Source: Plumapathes pennacea
Lineage: Eukaryota; Cnidaria; Anthozoa; Antipatharia; Myriopathidae
Reading direction: 5' to 3'
DNA: 64,000 bases
Assembly (NCBI GenBank): GCA_964036295.1
Contig: OZ038469.1
Span: 8,820,067 to 8,884,066, forward strand
The notes under the pieces were generated by a model, which saw only the letters and a list, made by a program, of their open reading frames with translations, had not been told where the DNA came from and did not search any database. Of this stretch, positions 10,720 to 22,612 are shown piece after piece. The translations under genes and the position numbers were made by a program. The first letter of the stretch is position 1. The number at the start of each line of letters is the position of its first letter.

Positions 10720-12117
10720 CTACATTGCTCGTGGACTTCCAACAAATGAAGAGGGGAGGATGACAGGGATACCAGCTTGCATACCTTGCTCTTCTGCTCT
10801 GTTGTGCAAGTGGTCCATTAGGCCGGAATACATTTGTACTCTCAGTTGCGTCTGGTTACTCCGGATGTAGTACAGTCGGCAGCCTTCAGATTTTACATAA
10901 GCATCAACTGCATACTGTTGGAATAGCTTGCCTGCACTGTGGATGGGGCTAAACTCTTCCCTGACTGCCAAGCGGTAGTTGTAAAACTGCTGCATCGTGA
11001 GCCTGGTGCGCCTTGCTGTTTGGTGTTCTGCAACGTGCTGCATGTCACAATGCCAGCCGGCATCTGCACGGGGAAACAAACGTGGGTAGCACATGGGGTC
11101 AATGTGACACGACATGTAGGAGATACGGTGGAGCGGTCTGTCTCTGGGGTACACAACAATGTCTCTATACGCAGGAGGGGCGCCATCTTCTCCCACAAAC
11201 ACTGCTGCTACCTCATCATGCGTAGGCTCATTGTATCGCCTGCGATCAGGACCACGCTTGAATTGTAGCCGGACTACTTGTGGTTGCCTGCCCTCTGCAA
11301 CTGCATGATGATCTTCTTCTTCTTGCACAGCATGCATGTTCCTGTAGGCAGCAGCGTACGGGCTGTATGCTGTTATTGCTGTTTGAATGATTTCCATGAC
11401 ATCCCGTCTGCATGCAGTGTTCGCAGGTGCATTGACATGGGCATCAACAGCTTGGTCCCCCTCAATGATATACAACTGGCCATACTGCCTGTTCTCCCCT
11501 TCAGGAGGGTGAAGAGTTCCAGTGTTGTGGTATGTCTGACCATGTATACGGAAACAGTAGGTGCCACGACCAGGGAGAGTTGATGTTTGAGCTCCAAAGG
11601 AAGCGAAAGAGAAAGCACTGTTGTAGTTGCGTATGTTGGTCCTAAAATTCTTTGCCTCAGCAGAATCTCCAATGAAAAGTGTTTGAAGACCAAGGGGATA
11701 CTGTGTAAGGGCAGGCAAGGCAACCTTTCCCTTGTGGCAACAGTTTAGGGCTTCACCATGAAATCGGAGGGCAAGACAGTATTCACATGATATATTCATT
11801 TGGCCCAGATAGTATGTAGCCCCATCAATATTGTCCCGATGTTCGACTGCAGTACTGCCATGTCTTCTCTCTCCAGCATGCACAACCAGGCGGGGCTGTT
11901 CTTGGCTACTTGCTTCCCTGCGCTGCCGTCCCCTCTCTCTGTTTCTAGTTCTTCTCGCCTCTCGCTGTTCTTGGCTCACTGCCTCTCTGCGCTGCTGACC
12001 CCTCTCTCTGTTTCTAGTTCTTCTCGCCTCTCGCTGTTCTTGGCTCATTGCCTCTCTGCGCTGCTGTCCCCTCTCTCTGTTTCTAGTTCTTCTGGTCTCT
12101 CGCTGTTCTTGGCTCAT
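10720..12117 (-). CDS. Helitron-like N-terminal domain segment
   Basis: 465-residue open segment of the Rep-helicase. It begins with three 23-residue repeats (MSQEQREARRTRNRERGQQ-type) and continues into the conserved N-terminal region (GRGTYCFRIHGQTYH, YPLLFP-like YPRLFPRADAGWH, QLRVQMYSGLMDHL). It ends GSPRAM, directly before the TAG codon. The original start lies upstream at 12498, in the same frame, beyond another TAG near 12197. Confidence 0.85.
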   Translation of the reverse strand: MSQEQRETRRTRNRERGQQRREAMSQEQREARRTRNRERGQQRREAVSQEQREARRTRNRERGRQRREASSQEQPRLVVHAGERRHGSTAVEHRDNIDGATYYLGQMNISCEYCLALRFHGEALNCCHKGKVALPALTQYPLGLQTLFIGDSAEAKNFRTNIRNYNSAFSFASFGAQTSTLPGRGTYCFRIHGQTYHNTGTLHPPEGENRQYGQLYIIEGDQAVDAHVNAPANTACRRDVMEIIQTAITAYSPYAAAYRNMHAVQEEEDHHAVAEGRQPQVVRLQFKRGPDRRRYNEPTHDEVAAVFVGEDGAPPAYRDIVVYPRDRPLHRISYMSCHIDPMCYPRLFPRADAGWHCDMQHVAEHQTARRTRLTMQQFYNYRLAVREEFSPIHSAGKLFQQYAVDAYVKSEGCRLYYIRSNQTQLRVQMYSGLMDHLHNRAEEQGMQAGIPVILPSSFVGSPRAM

Positions 12118-12350
12118 TGCCTCTCTGCGCTGCTGTCCCCTCTCTCTGTTTCTAGTTCTTCTGGTCTCTTGCTGTTCTCGGCTACTTGCCTCTCTGCGCT
12201 ACTGTCCCCTCTCTCTGTTTCTAGTTCTTCTCGCCTCTCGCTGTTCTTGGCTACTTGCTTCCCTGCGCTGCCGTCCCCTCTCTCTGTTTCTAGTTCTACT
12301 GGCCACTCGATGTTCTTGGCTACTTGCTGCCCGGCGTTGCTGTTCTCTCT
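11890..12350 (-). repeat. 69-bp coding tandem repeat in the Rep N-terminus
   Basis: About six copies of a 69-bp unit encoding a 23-residue Arg/Glu/Gln-rich repeat. Central copies differ by only a few bases; outer copies are diverged. One repeat carries a CAG to TAG change (near 12197) that interrupts the frame. Confidence 0.88.
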
Positions 12351-12569
12351 CCCTGTGTACAGTTCTTCTGGCCTCCAGTTGTTCTTCCCTGAGACATGCA
12401 CGGTGCTGCCGTACACGTTCTCTGGTTGCTGCTCGGACAGTCTCACGTTCTTCACTTGTCCTTACAAGATGCACACGCTGATTTCCCTCCATACTCATGT
12501 TGCATATGTCACTTAAAGAAATTGGTAGTCAAACGTTTGGTTCAGGTTGAAAGTAGTAGGCAAGCATTT

Positions 12570-13132
12570 GTTGCGTCAGAAATTCAAACCACGCATTATC
12601 TAATTACCGGTTTAATTTGTTGCATCACAAATCGAAATTAACTCGTCGAACCACCGATCGTCCGACATCAAAATCTTCCCGTTTTTCAAACATGCGGCAG
12701 CATCAGCCCGCCATCCAGATATCCTGACAGCTGAAGTTCTTTTTCTAAACTCAAACGGAATTCTCACCTTCAGTAATCGCGTCCTCGGCTTGGTTGAAAG
12801 GCTAGGGTTGAGAAGATTTCTGGCTTGCTTTTCCCGGCGATACAGTTCGAATTGACGTCATGATATGAATTATACGCGAGCATTTGTTGCGTCAGAAATT
12901 CAAACCACACATATCGAATTACCGGTTTAATTTGTTGCGTCAGAAATTCAAACCACACATTATCTAATTACCGGTTTAATTTGTTGCATCAGAAATTCAA
13001 ATCACGACATTATCTAATTACCGGTTTAATTTGTTACGTCACCAATCGAAATTATCAATTTGTTACACACACACACACACACACACACATGAGCCGCGGT
13101 CAGCGGTTGCTTAGCGTATTATTATATAGAGA
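12570..13132 (-). repeat. Helitron 5' leader with ~53-bp tandem repeats
   Basis: Repeats of the block GTTGCGTCAGAAATTCAAAC - TTATCTAATTACCGGTTTAA occur about four times between 12570 and 13045, three of them in tandem. They are the same subterminal block that each short unit carries once. Non-coding. Confidence 0.75.
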
Positions 13133-13137
13133 AGAGA

Positions 13138-13963
13138 CTAGCGGGATCCCCGTAAAATACGGGGATCGGGATTTCTTTTTTCTAACCCTAACATCAAAAT
13201 CTCTCTTTAGTACATAACCACTCTACTGTACCACTCGGTGAATTGCCGATCAATCGACATCAAAAGCTCCCCGTTTTTCGAAATTCTTTTCTTTCTTTTC
13301 TCCTTTTTGAATTCAATTTCGAGCATCTCAAACGCAGTTTACCGCGTCAAAGTACAAACGTCCCTGCAGTGCATGTACCACTCGATCATACTCGACTCGT
13401 CGAACCACCGATCGTCCGACATCAAAATCCTCCCGTTTCTCGAACATGCGGCAGCATCACCCCGCCATCCAGTCAGTTGACACTCTGAAATTCTCTTTCT
13501 AAACTCAAACGGAATTCTCACCTTCAGTAATCGCGTCCCGTGGGCTTGGTTGAAAGGCAGCGGTCGAGAAGATTTCTGGCCTGCTTTTCCCGGCGATTCA
13601 ATTCGAATTGACGATACAGTAATTATGACTAACGATCGTACGCGAGCATTTGTTGCGTCAGAAATTCAAACCACGCATTATCTAATTGCATGCGGCAGCA
13701 TCACCCCGCCATCCAGTCAGTTGACACTCTGAAATTCTATTTCTACACTAAGACGGAATTCTCACCTTCAGTATTCGCGTCCTCGGAAAGGCTACGGTCG
13801 AGAAGATTTCTGGCTTGCTTGTTTGCTTGCTTGATTCAATTCGAATTGACGATAAGGTAATTATGACTAACGACTACGCGAGCATTGGTTGCGTCAGAAA
13901 TTCAAATACATTATCTAATTACCGGTTTAATTTGTTACGTCACCAATCGAAATTATCAATTTG

Positions 13964-14018
<55 letters not shown>

Positions 14019-14059
14019 AGCCGCGGTCAGCGGTTGCTAAGCGTATTATTAAATGGAGA
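13138..14059 (-). mobile_element. Helitron unit upstream of the autonomous copy
   Basis: Reverse-oriented family unit, 922 bp. Its 3' hairpin and CTAG are at 13138, five bases (AGAGA on plus) from the start of the autonomous element. Its 5' end is at about 14059 (TCTCCATTTAATAATACGC, preceded by A). The 13138-13680 part is nearly identical, inverted, to 1240-1760. An internal duplication of the GCATGCGGCAGCATCACC block is at about 13688-13735. Confidence 0.8.
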
Positions 14060-14157
14060 TAATAACAACAATAAATCTTCGTATTACGTTCGTTTCTAAT
14101 TTTGATCGAATCTGGAAACTAGCCATTTCCTCTTTCTTTGTACTACTGTATGTGCAG

Positions 14158-14280
14158 ACGTGGACGAGTGCAAAGAAAGCGAAAACAACTGCTCTTCAAA
14201 TGCCGCTTTCCAAAACACTGTCGGTTCATTCAACTGCTCGTGCAACAGTGGTTACCAAGGAGATGGCGTCAAGTGTGATG
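14158..14280 (+). CDS. Calcium-binding EGF exon 1, third cysteine lost
   Basis: 123-nt exon between a TGTGCAG acceptor and a GATG|GTAAGA donor, phase 1-1 as usual for EGF exons. It encodes DVDEC...NNC...GSFNCSC...GYQGDGVKC. The DxDEC start and the Asn and Gly-Ser-Phe positions fit the EGF_CA consensus, but the third cysteine is Phe (TTC for TGC), so the C1-C3 disulfide cannot form. Confidence 0.85.
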
Positions 14281-14417
14281 GTAAGACAACGTGCTTTAGA
14301 CACTAAGCATTCTGCGTATTTCTCTCCGATATTATGGTTATCCAGCTCATAACAGCAAGTTTTTTCGAGAATAAAATGAATTTAAACTCTGATTTTCTTT
14401 CGCTTTCTTGAAAACAG

Positions 14418-14540
14418 ACATAGACGAGTGCTACGAAAACAAAGACAACTGTGACGTAAACGCTGCGTGCAAAAACACAGAAGGCTCATTCGACTACACT
14501 TGCAACAATGGTTACTACGGAGATGGAGTTCAATGCAGCG
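14418..14540 (+). CDS. Calcium-binding EGF exon 2, fourth cysteine lost
   Basis: Another exon of exactly 123 nt, AACAG|A acceptor and GCG|GTAAGT donor, phase 1-1. It encodes DIDEC...DNC...AAC...GSFDYTC...GYYGDGVQC. The fourth cysteine is Tyr (TAC for TGC), which removes the C2-C4 disulfide. Confidence 0.85.
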
Positions 14541-14849
14541 GTAAGTAAACCAATAGTGTCAAATATTTCATCATCAAAATCGATTCAGGTAAATTGGTTA
14601 TTTAGCAATTATTCGCCGAAGTGGAGGTAAATAGTGGTGGATATTTACCGAGCCGCACTATTTATTGAGCTAAATCGCAAGAAACAATTTCAAACACAGT
14701 ACTGTCACCTTTTTATTTAAGACGTTTGAGGTCTGTAGCCTGAGAAGTGAACTATAATGGTGGAATACATAAAAACGCTCTAATTTCTTAACTATGTAAT
14801 TGATAATGCAAGCTTTCCGTATGATCGTATATTATTGACTCGTCTGTCA

Positions 14850-15131
14850 TACTCGGAGATCCTCAGAAGACAATCTGATTACGAAACAAAGCTGAGTGAA
14901 TACCTGGCACCTGTGCAAGTTAATGGTAAACAGTGGATGTAGTGCTTCAGGGCTTCTGAACATTAGTACAGAGCTTCTGATTTTAACACTGCTTGTCGCA
15001 ATAAAGGTCCTACGGTGACACTGGTTCGAGTTGGAATCTACGTGTTTGGTGGCTACACTGACAAGGGTTGGGATGCAGATGGAAGTATATTTAACTCTGA
15101 TCCAATCAATTATCAAAATATAGGGACGTAA
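14850..15131 (+). pseudogene. TLDc domain N-terminal half, two in-frame stops
   Basis: Reads EILRRQSDYETKLSEYLAPV, then the W..C.RAS motif with TAG before the Cys and another TAG after RASEH, then ASDFNTACRNKGPTVTLV and YVFGGYTDKGW, and stops after NIGT. The pattern of a linker helix, then WxxCYRAS, GPTVT and YVFGGYT is diagnostic for TLDc. A bulge of unrelated or decayed sequence separates it from the second half. Confidence 0.8.
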
Positions 15132-15726
15132 GGTCCTCGATTTAGAAATTTCTATTCAGTGATGCAGGAAAGCTACATAGTGTGTCATCTCCACTTGGAA
15201 TGTGTTTCAGTGGTCGCTTCAATGACCGGGCATATTCAGTCTTAATTCATTTTTCACAATACAAGAGAAGCGGATCGATCATACTTAAGCCGAATCGAGA
15301 AGATTTACTTAATTCTGATCCCATGATAATTTTCAGTTGTTGCAGTACTTCGAATCAATAAAAAGAATAGCTTACCAGGACGGCTATTCATGAAGACATC
15401 AAAACGCATAAAGGTCAACTGCACCATAAGTATACATGGACAATCTGTAGCCGTCAATCGCTGCGCGAGACGCCATTTCAGATACAACTATCGTATGCTC
15501 AGACGGTTTTCGTCATTATGTTGATACATTGTATGTTCACGAGTCCAGCACCAAACATTTACAATTATATGAAAATGTACATCTCAGGCAGTTAAACCAA
15601 ACCATCACTTATTCATCGTCGAGTCATTTTCTTATTTAATTACTCTGCATTGCTCGTTGTATTGCATGCACTGCTCCCAGTATGATTGTCTTAGCTTTTC
15701 ACCGCCTTATTATATTAACATGACAG

Positions 15727-15930
15727 GCCACTATATCACAAGCAACGCTACCTTCCTGTTCTCACTAAAAAACCAAGTGAACCAGCAGTACAAGCTTGCA
15801 AACAAGGACCCACAACGCGCAACATACAGCAAGGGTAACTATGGACCAACATTTGTGGTGGCCATGATATTCACGTTGCTGACAACTGCAACTCTTTTTA
15901 TTGTACGTATGGTTGCCGCCTTGTGAAATT
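15727..15930 (+). pseudogene. TLDc domain C-terminal half with frameshift
   Basis: GHYITSNATFLFSLKNQVNQ, then YSKGNYGPTF, in one frame. GGHDIHVADNCNSFYCTYGC follows in the next frame. AFLFSLxN and YGPTFGGGHDIxV are the TLDc C-terminal signature. The shift lies right after YGPTF at about 15852. Confidence 0.8.
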
Positions 15931-17100
15931 CCTCATCGAAAAAAACTTATGCGAAAAGCACATTGATTTCTGCGCAACATCATAAATGAGTTTTGAATGG
16001 TCTGGAATAGCCGTAAGCTTGTAAAACTTATAAGCTCGGATGTAGTTCATCCTGGACGGACGTCTTTGTCGAAACTTTACGCAGGCTTGTCGAGAACGAA
16101 TCTTTCTTCACTACCGTGTTATTGAAAAGTCCTGCCGGCGTATTCAACCTTTTATTGGACTCAGACACTTTGACCCAGACCCGATTTGGGGCGGTTTGAC
16201 CGTAACTACGATTCATTGTTGACCTTCAAGGACTACAGCCAAACAAGGGCCGATTTAGGGACAAAACGTTTTATTCAGAATTTACATATATGTCTTAATA
16301 GTTAAAAGTTGCCTCGAAAGAACAACAACATATAGACAACATCAGATTTAAGGTGATTGCATTGTTTTGCACTACGCACCTTCGACATGGTGGACATTGA
16401 CAACCATTATAATTTCAAGATCGAAAAATCTCCTTATCCTGCAAATAGGTTTTATTTCTCGTCACGTTGCAAAGCTCAGAATGAGTTTTCAGGAGGTTTC
16501 AGTCCACCCTCGCGTCAGCAATGGCCAGTGCACGTTGCGTGCACTGGTGTTGTTGTACCGTGTGACATGAAATATTGGCTCGTTTGACATGGCCTTAAGA
16601 TACAGACTTTTTTAGTCTTGAATACATCCTTTGTATGCCTTGTAAATTTCTTCGAAAAAATAAACTAGTATTCTGAGCTTCACAACGCCTGTTACGTTCA
16701 AAAATGAAAACCTGAAAGTCAAAAGAAACTGTCTTTTAATTTGTCAGTTCGCGTTTACTGATTTTTACCGAGTGTGCACAACTTACACATTTTCGACTTT
16801 TACTGCAAAAATCCGCATTCAACTCAAATTATTGGGTAAACTAGCTTCTTATTTGTCTCAAGTATTTTAAGTTGATAAAACTGGAAAGCTACATGACTTC
16901 GAACAAGTGGTTAACGTTGTGTTTACAAACGCCCAGTGTCAGTGTGTAACTTACACGTGGCACGCGTGTAAAAAAATCGATCGGCGATGAAGTACTTCTT
17001 GCTGCTTTGTTTTTTATAGCATAAGACGCTGAAGCCATATAATCCTTCCATTTTCAGAAGTTGTAACATTCACGATTAATTGGTAAGAAGGCTTCGTGTC
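15931..17100. other. No gene seen
   Basis: AT-rich non-coding DNA without convincing open frames. The segment about 16870-17040 has a diverged relative at about 21760-21870 (TTTGAAGCCATATAAT-type ending), which marks both as parts of one interspersed repeat. Confidence 0.45.
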
Positions 17101-17109
17101 GTCAATGTA

Positions 17110-17182
17110 GGTCTGTAATCATACTCGTGATTACGAAATTGGACTCCCGCACTGATTTCGTAATCACTCGTATGATCACAGA
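17110..17182. repeat. 29-bp-arm foldback hairpin
   Basis: GTCTGTAATCATACTCGTGA... and its near complement ...ATCACTCGTATGATCACAGAC form arms of about 29 bp with three mismatches and a loop of about 14 bp. It belongs to the class of foldbacks also seen at 21880 and 37236. Confidence 0.75.
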
Positions 17183-17759
17183 CCGAATCGGACTCCACTG
17201 TGGTTTGCATGTGACGTCATCAAAAATTATCTCGGAAGTTATGCATTCTACAAAACCAATACGTTGGTATTTTCTAGAATATCATACGTTAAGCCTCCAT
17301 GCAAAGTTCTGGGAAGGTACGAAGTTTCTATCAAGAATTATTGATGTTTCAAATTCGTGACAACAAGGCCGTGTGTCACGCTTTCTGCCGCGGAAATCCT
17401 TGTGTTTGTGTGTGAATTTGAATGTTTTAATTCTAGAATCATTTAAAGAGTGGATGGGAAATAATTCCAAGCAATACAGAATCAAATTAAGAATCAAATC
17501 AGCTTTAGTTCGTGCCGCAAGAAAAAGGTCGCCTCCATGGCGGCTCCATACAAAGCCCTATTAAATTTCGTCGGAAATCAGGTCTCGATAAACTCACACC
17601 GCAGTGTGCAATTTCTCTATAATTTTGCCTAGTGATGTATTTTCAACATATCTATCGATTTGAGACATCAAACTATGTTTGAGATCAATGATTTAGAAGA
17701 TAATTTTCCAATGCCCGATCGTGCAAACCACCAAATTCCTATTACCATTATAAATTACA
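17183..17759. other. No gene seen
   Basis: Unique non-coding sequence between a foldback and a Helitron fragment. Open frames are short and not conserved. Confidence 0.4.
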
Positions 17760-18062
17760 CTAGAAATACGATAATCGGAGATGTCCCCTCGCCCTGTAGG
17801 TGGGTTCTCGGGATGCGGGATTCTTCTGTATTTTATCAATCGTTTACAAACCATGGTTGTGTCGCAACGTTACCAGTCGGCTGGCGCCTAAAAAAACGGA
17901 GTTTGGTATAGTTCAGACTACGTATAGTGCAGAGTGATGCGTTTTAAAGTTTTCGTGGAAGTTCGCTGAGACAGCTTTCTAGACGAACTACAGCAAGCTA
18001 AGGAAAGCGCAATCCTGACTCAATCAGTTTTGCTCAGCCAGCGAAGTCGATCTTCGATTTCT
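17760..18062 (-). mobile_element. Diverged 3' fragment of the 1.72-kb Helitron family
   Basis: Starts CTAGAAATACGATAATCGG and follows the 7649-8000 sequence (CCCCTCGC, GCGGGATTCTT, CAAACCA.GG.TGTG, CCAGTCGGC, AGTTCAGAC) with many substitutions. It is an older copy, truncated after about 300 bp. Confidence 0.75.
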
Positions 18063-18116
18063 TTTTATTTTATTTTAACAGAAACCGCGATTGCTCCAGC
18101 CAACGCTGCGTCCTAA

Positions 18117-18484
18117 AGGTGCAGCAATACGGGCAAAAAAATCGTGCAACTTGTCGCGCAATATCGTTGCGTTGTAGGTTGAAGAGCGATGTTGCGCGTA
18201 TCACCACCCTTCACGCAACTTGCCGCGCAACAAATTTTTGATGTTGCAAGTTTGAGTTTGTTGCGCGTATTACCACTGTCGTTGCAACTTGTCACGCAAC
18301 AAAACTCCTCGGCCGCCATCTTGTGTGTCAAACTGACTAATCACGCGGCCGACTTTCGTGTCTAATTGCAACAGAGTCATGCTACAAGTTTTTGTTGTTG
18401 CTTGAGCGGTAATACGCGCAACATCGCTCTTCAACAATGTTGTGCGACAAGTTGCACGATTTTGTTGCCCGTATTACTGCACCT
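18117..18484. mobile_element. MITE with long TIRs and TAA target duplication
   Basis: 368 bp. The ends AGGTGCAGCAATACGGGCAA and the complement of the right end (AGGTGCAGTAATACGGGCAA) continue as TIRs for over 40 bp. Flanks are TAA on both sides. The 3-bp TWA duplication points to PIF/Harbinger. GTTGCGCGTATTAC-type motifs recur inside. Confidence 0.82.
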
Positions 18485-18830
18485 TAACCAAATACATGTA
18501 TGTTTTTTGCTCGCGGGGGCCTGGGGCCCAAGCGAGCTTAAAAACGCAAATTTTTATTTTTTATTTTTTCCTTTTTGTGGGTCGAGAATCAGCACACGGT
18601 GATTGGTTCATATTATCACGTGCTGGGCGATGACGTAATTGACTTCGCTAAACAACTCGAGATGTGGCCAGTGAATTGCTCGTTACTTGTGTGTAAAAGT
18701 TAACTGCATCCCATCCAAACTCAACACCATTTGGCTCTGTGGAATATGCACGGATAAACTGGATTTTCGGGAACAATTTTGGCTCGCGTTCACCGCGGAA
18801 GCTTTGAGAATAACCGTAAACAAATATTTG

Positions 18831-20256
<1,426 letters not shown>

Positions 20257-21465
20257 TTGATGGATACCGCTGTCGCCGATAAATATTTAGTCCCGACGAA
20301 ACTTTCTGTGGCGACACGAAATACTTTTGGGAAGATAACAGGGCGAAAACAGAAACCAAAGCTACGGTGAGCTTTAGCCGTAAAACAATGACGCTTTATG
20401 CTTTACTCTGTACATGACATCTGTTGCCTCATAAAATTCTTCTGCGTATCGTACATTGCCTGTTGAAGTGTTTCTTTCATTGGATCATGTAGCCTTTGTT
20501 TCGCAATGTTCATTAAATACCAGAAATGAAAAATACACCGAAATAATTCTGAGGATTGAGTTTGCAGTCACAAATGGACGAACACACTGTGAACAAAACC
20601 GCAATAATATTGTAAACATCTCTCGTGTGACATTCCTCGCTTTCAATTTTATATTTGTTACAGAGCACGAATACTCGAAAGCCTGATAGAAGAAACGTAT
20701 TGAGTTAATAAAAGAAAACACATAAGTAGTGAAACGAAGGCTGGATTAATCGTGGCCTCTGATTAGAAATATGAGTCAAGGTAAAACTGTCATAATCGAT
20801 TGTGCATAAAAAGATATGTCACGCATTCTCAAGATGCAGGGTCGCTCAACCTTTAAGAAGCAAGTGTATGAGTGTTGTAATAATAATTTTTAGTTTAATC
20901 AAGGTGTCAAAAGAGCAAGGTGTCAAAAGCCAAGTTCTCTATACTGTGTGATATTTTTATGGTGAGAAATTGGAAGTCTCTCTTGGGAGTTCCGCTCTTG
21001 TCCCCTACTTTCCATTTTATATTCTGGTCTCGACCCAACTCACGCCGCGAGCTCACTGGCAAGGCCAGTCTAGTTACTTTATGAAGTACGTTTCTTCAAG
21101 TGCGAACAAATTTAAAACTGAAAGCGAGAGCTGCTTGTTTGTCTCAGAAATATGTTAATTATGCGAATTTATTATATGGCTGGAGCTACTTCCGGTGAAA
21201 TCGCGCGCTCTGATTGGTGTATTTGCCGGTCATTATTTTCTTGTAACGCCCGTGTGCTCGATTATGGACCGGTAGATTGAACACATAAATCACGAGGTCG
21301 TGCAGTTCTTTGCTTTCAGTGAATATGTCGGCTAATTTTGGCTGAAGGTAAAGCGGTAGAACAAGAATATGTAAGAAAAAAACACCACCGCGGAAACTAA
21401 TTTGCGAGCCGAGAAAACGGTTGGAGATGAAGATTTGTTGACTTGGTTTGTGGCATCACGAACAG

Positions 21466-21565
<100 letters not shown>

Positions 21566-21879
21566 CAGAAGAAGGAAAATTATTTTTAGTTCGCCACGCT
21601 CGTGATGCATTTTATACCGAGTGACGTTTTCGCTGAACAAAAACCGCACATTTTTCAAAAATTCAAGCTCAACTCAATTCATCCGGTGAGTCAAATATTT
21701 ATTTCTCTCAAGTATTGTATAAGTTTGCAAAATTGAGAAGCTGTGATCACTAATTAGTGTAAAGGCTGAGTCAGTGCATGCGTACGCGCGTAAATTGTTT
21801 GGAGACAAAGTGCTGTTCGATGTTTGTTTTGATGTAAAACTTTGAAGCCATATAATAAACTACTTATTGACCTTGCTTG

Positions 21880-22015
21880 CTCGGTCTGTATGGAGAAAAT
21901 ATCGCCCTCGGTCTTGACCGTACGGACTTCGCCGAAGCGGCTAAGTCCATACGGTCAAAACCTCGGGCGATATTTTCTCCGTACAGACCTCGCGCTCGGT
22001 CAATAAGAAGTTTAT
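21880..22015. repeat. Foldback element, type TTATTGACC..TCGG
   Basis: Arms of about 60 bp: CTTATTGACCTTGCTTGCTC, then GTATGGAGAAAATATCGCCC and TCGGTCTTGACCGTACGGAC, matched in reverse by GTCCATACGGTC, GGGCGATATTTTCTCCGTAC and GAGCGCGAGGTC. A related foldback is at 37236-37366. Confidence 0.82.
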
Positions 22016-22029
22016 ATTAGTTATATTGT

Positions 22030-22612
22030 CTGGGTCACACACGATTCAAGATAACGGGAAAAACTATCTTGCACAAAGGCACTCTAAAATAGCTTCGAAA
22101 ATTAGTGAAAAGCTCACAATACAATCCTATACTTCGCCTTCATCACAGTTCCGGGGAATCAAACTGCAAAATATACGGCGACTGGTCGTAGTGTTTCTTT
22201 TCCAGCAAATGAAACAAAACCCTAAACATTATCGACTACGTTATCCTTTAGCAATTTCAAAATATAGAGCAGCCCTCATATAGTTCGAATATTCCAATCT
22301 CAATTGCATTGAGCGCCCGCGGCGATCTTGTCAAAACTTGGATCATCCTGTGAACGGTCAAACGGTAAAATATGCCACTGTGATTGTTCGATTTCCACCG
22401 ACTGTATTTTGCTTGTCCTCTCTGAAGAAGTATCCGAGTTTTAACACAATGTATATACGTGGATGCTTGGTAACCTCGCCTAGAGGTCGTACGCCTGACT
22501 GACTGACGAACATTAAATTTCGAGATGTGGCGACCCGCTTGGAGTCTCCAAATAGCGCGATACTACACCATAAGCGTTGTGATTATTACCCTCGCGGAGT
22601 TCGGGGATTAAA
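22030..22612 (-). mobile_element. Diverged 5' half of the 1.72-kb Helitron family
   Basis: Follows about 8470-9371 of copy 1 with many changes and deletions (ATCTTGCACAAAGGCACTCT, TTCATCACAGTTCC, GATTGTTCGATTTCCACC, CGAACATTAAATTTCGAGAT). Its end GTTCGGGGA is at about 22612, which corresponds to the TCCCCGAAC start on the minus strand. Confidence 0.75.

Larger units (their letters stand above)
6143..12498 (-). pseudogene. Helitron Rep-helicase (HUH nuclease plus Pif1-like helicase), inactivated
   Basis: Encodes the rolling-circle replication initiator and Pif1-family helicase of Helitrons. Translation probably starts at 12498. An Arg/Gln/Glu-rich region with 23-residue repeats comes first, then Helitron-like N domain blocks. 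The HUH motif (GLPHCH, about 10450-10458) and the paired tyrosines of YLFKY (10058-10060 and 10046-10048) follow. The helicase shows Walker A GGAGKT (7330-7347), Walker B IIDEAS (about 7102-7119), GGDFRQVLPV and GLCNGTRL. Damage: TAG codons at Gln positions near 12197 and 10718, a frameshift near 10240, the nested Helitron 7649-9371, and a frameshift near 6362. The last part is in another frame (SMTINKAQGQ visible), lacks the segment where helicase motif VI should be (near 6225), and ends with TAA at 6143. The family call is certain. The copy cannot make a full protein. Confidence 0.93.
5605..13132 (-). mobile_element. Autonomous-type Helitron with Rep-helicase gene
   Basis: Reading on the minus strand, the element starts at 13132 with TCTCTATATAATAATACGC and a (TG)n tract. 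It runs through several subterminal repeats and the Rep-helicase gene. It ends at 5605 with the palindrome CCGTGGAAGTTCCACGG followed by GTCCCGCTAG. The termini match those of the 0.7-0.9 kb units, so this is probably the protein source that mobilised them. It is 7.5 kb long including the nested 1.72-kb Helitron at 7649-9371. The exact 5' limit is less certain, because the 12570-13132 leader consists of repeated family segments. Confidence 0.75.
14158..15930 (+). pseudogene. Decayed EGF-EGF-TLDc gene
   Basis: Two calcium-binding EGF exons are followed by a TLDc domain in pieces, the order expected for anthozoan secreted EGF/TLDc proteins. The TLDc part reads SDYETKLSEYLAPV, then W-M-stop, FRASEH-stop, then NKGPTVTLVRVGIYVFGGYT, and further on ATFLFSLKN and YGPTF. 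Two TAG stops (about 14938 and 14968) and a one-base frameshift after YGPTF (about 15852; GGHDIHVADN continues in another frame) break it. Each EGF exon has lost one of its six cysteines. The gene start is absent: the Helitron unit ends at 14059, only 98 bp upstream. Confidence in the domain calls is high. That the locus is dead is inferred from the stops and frameshift. Confidence 0.85.
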
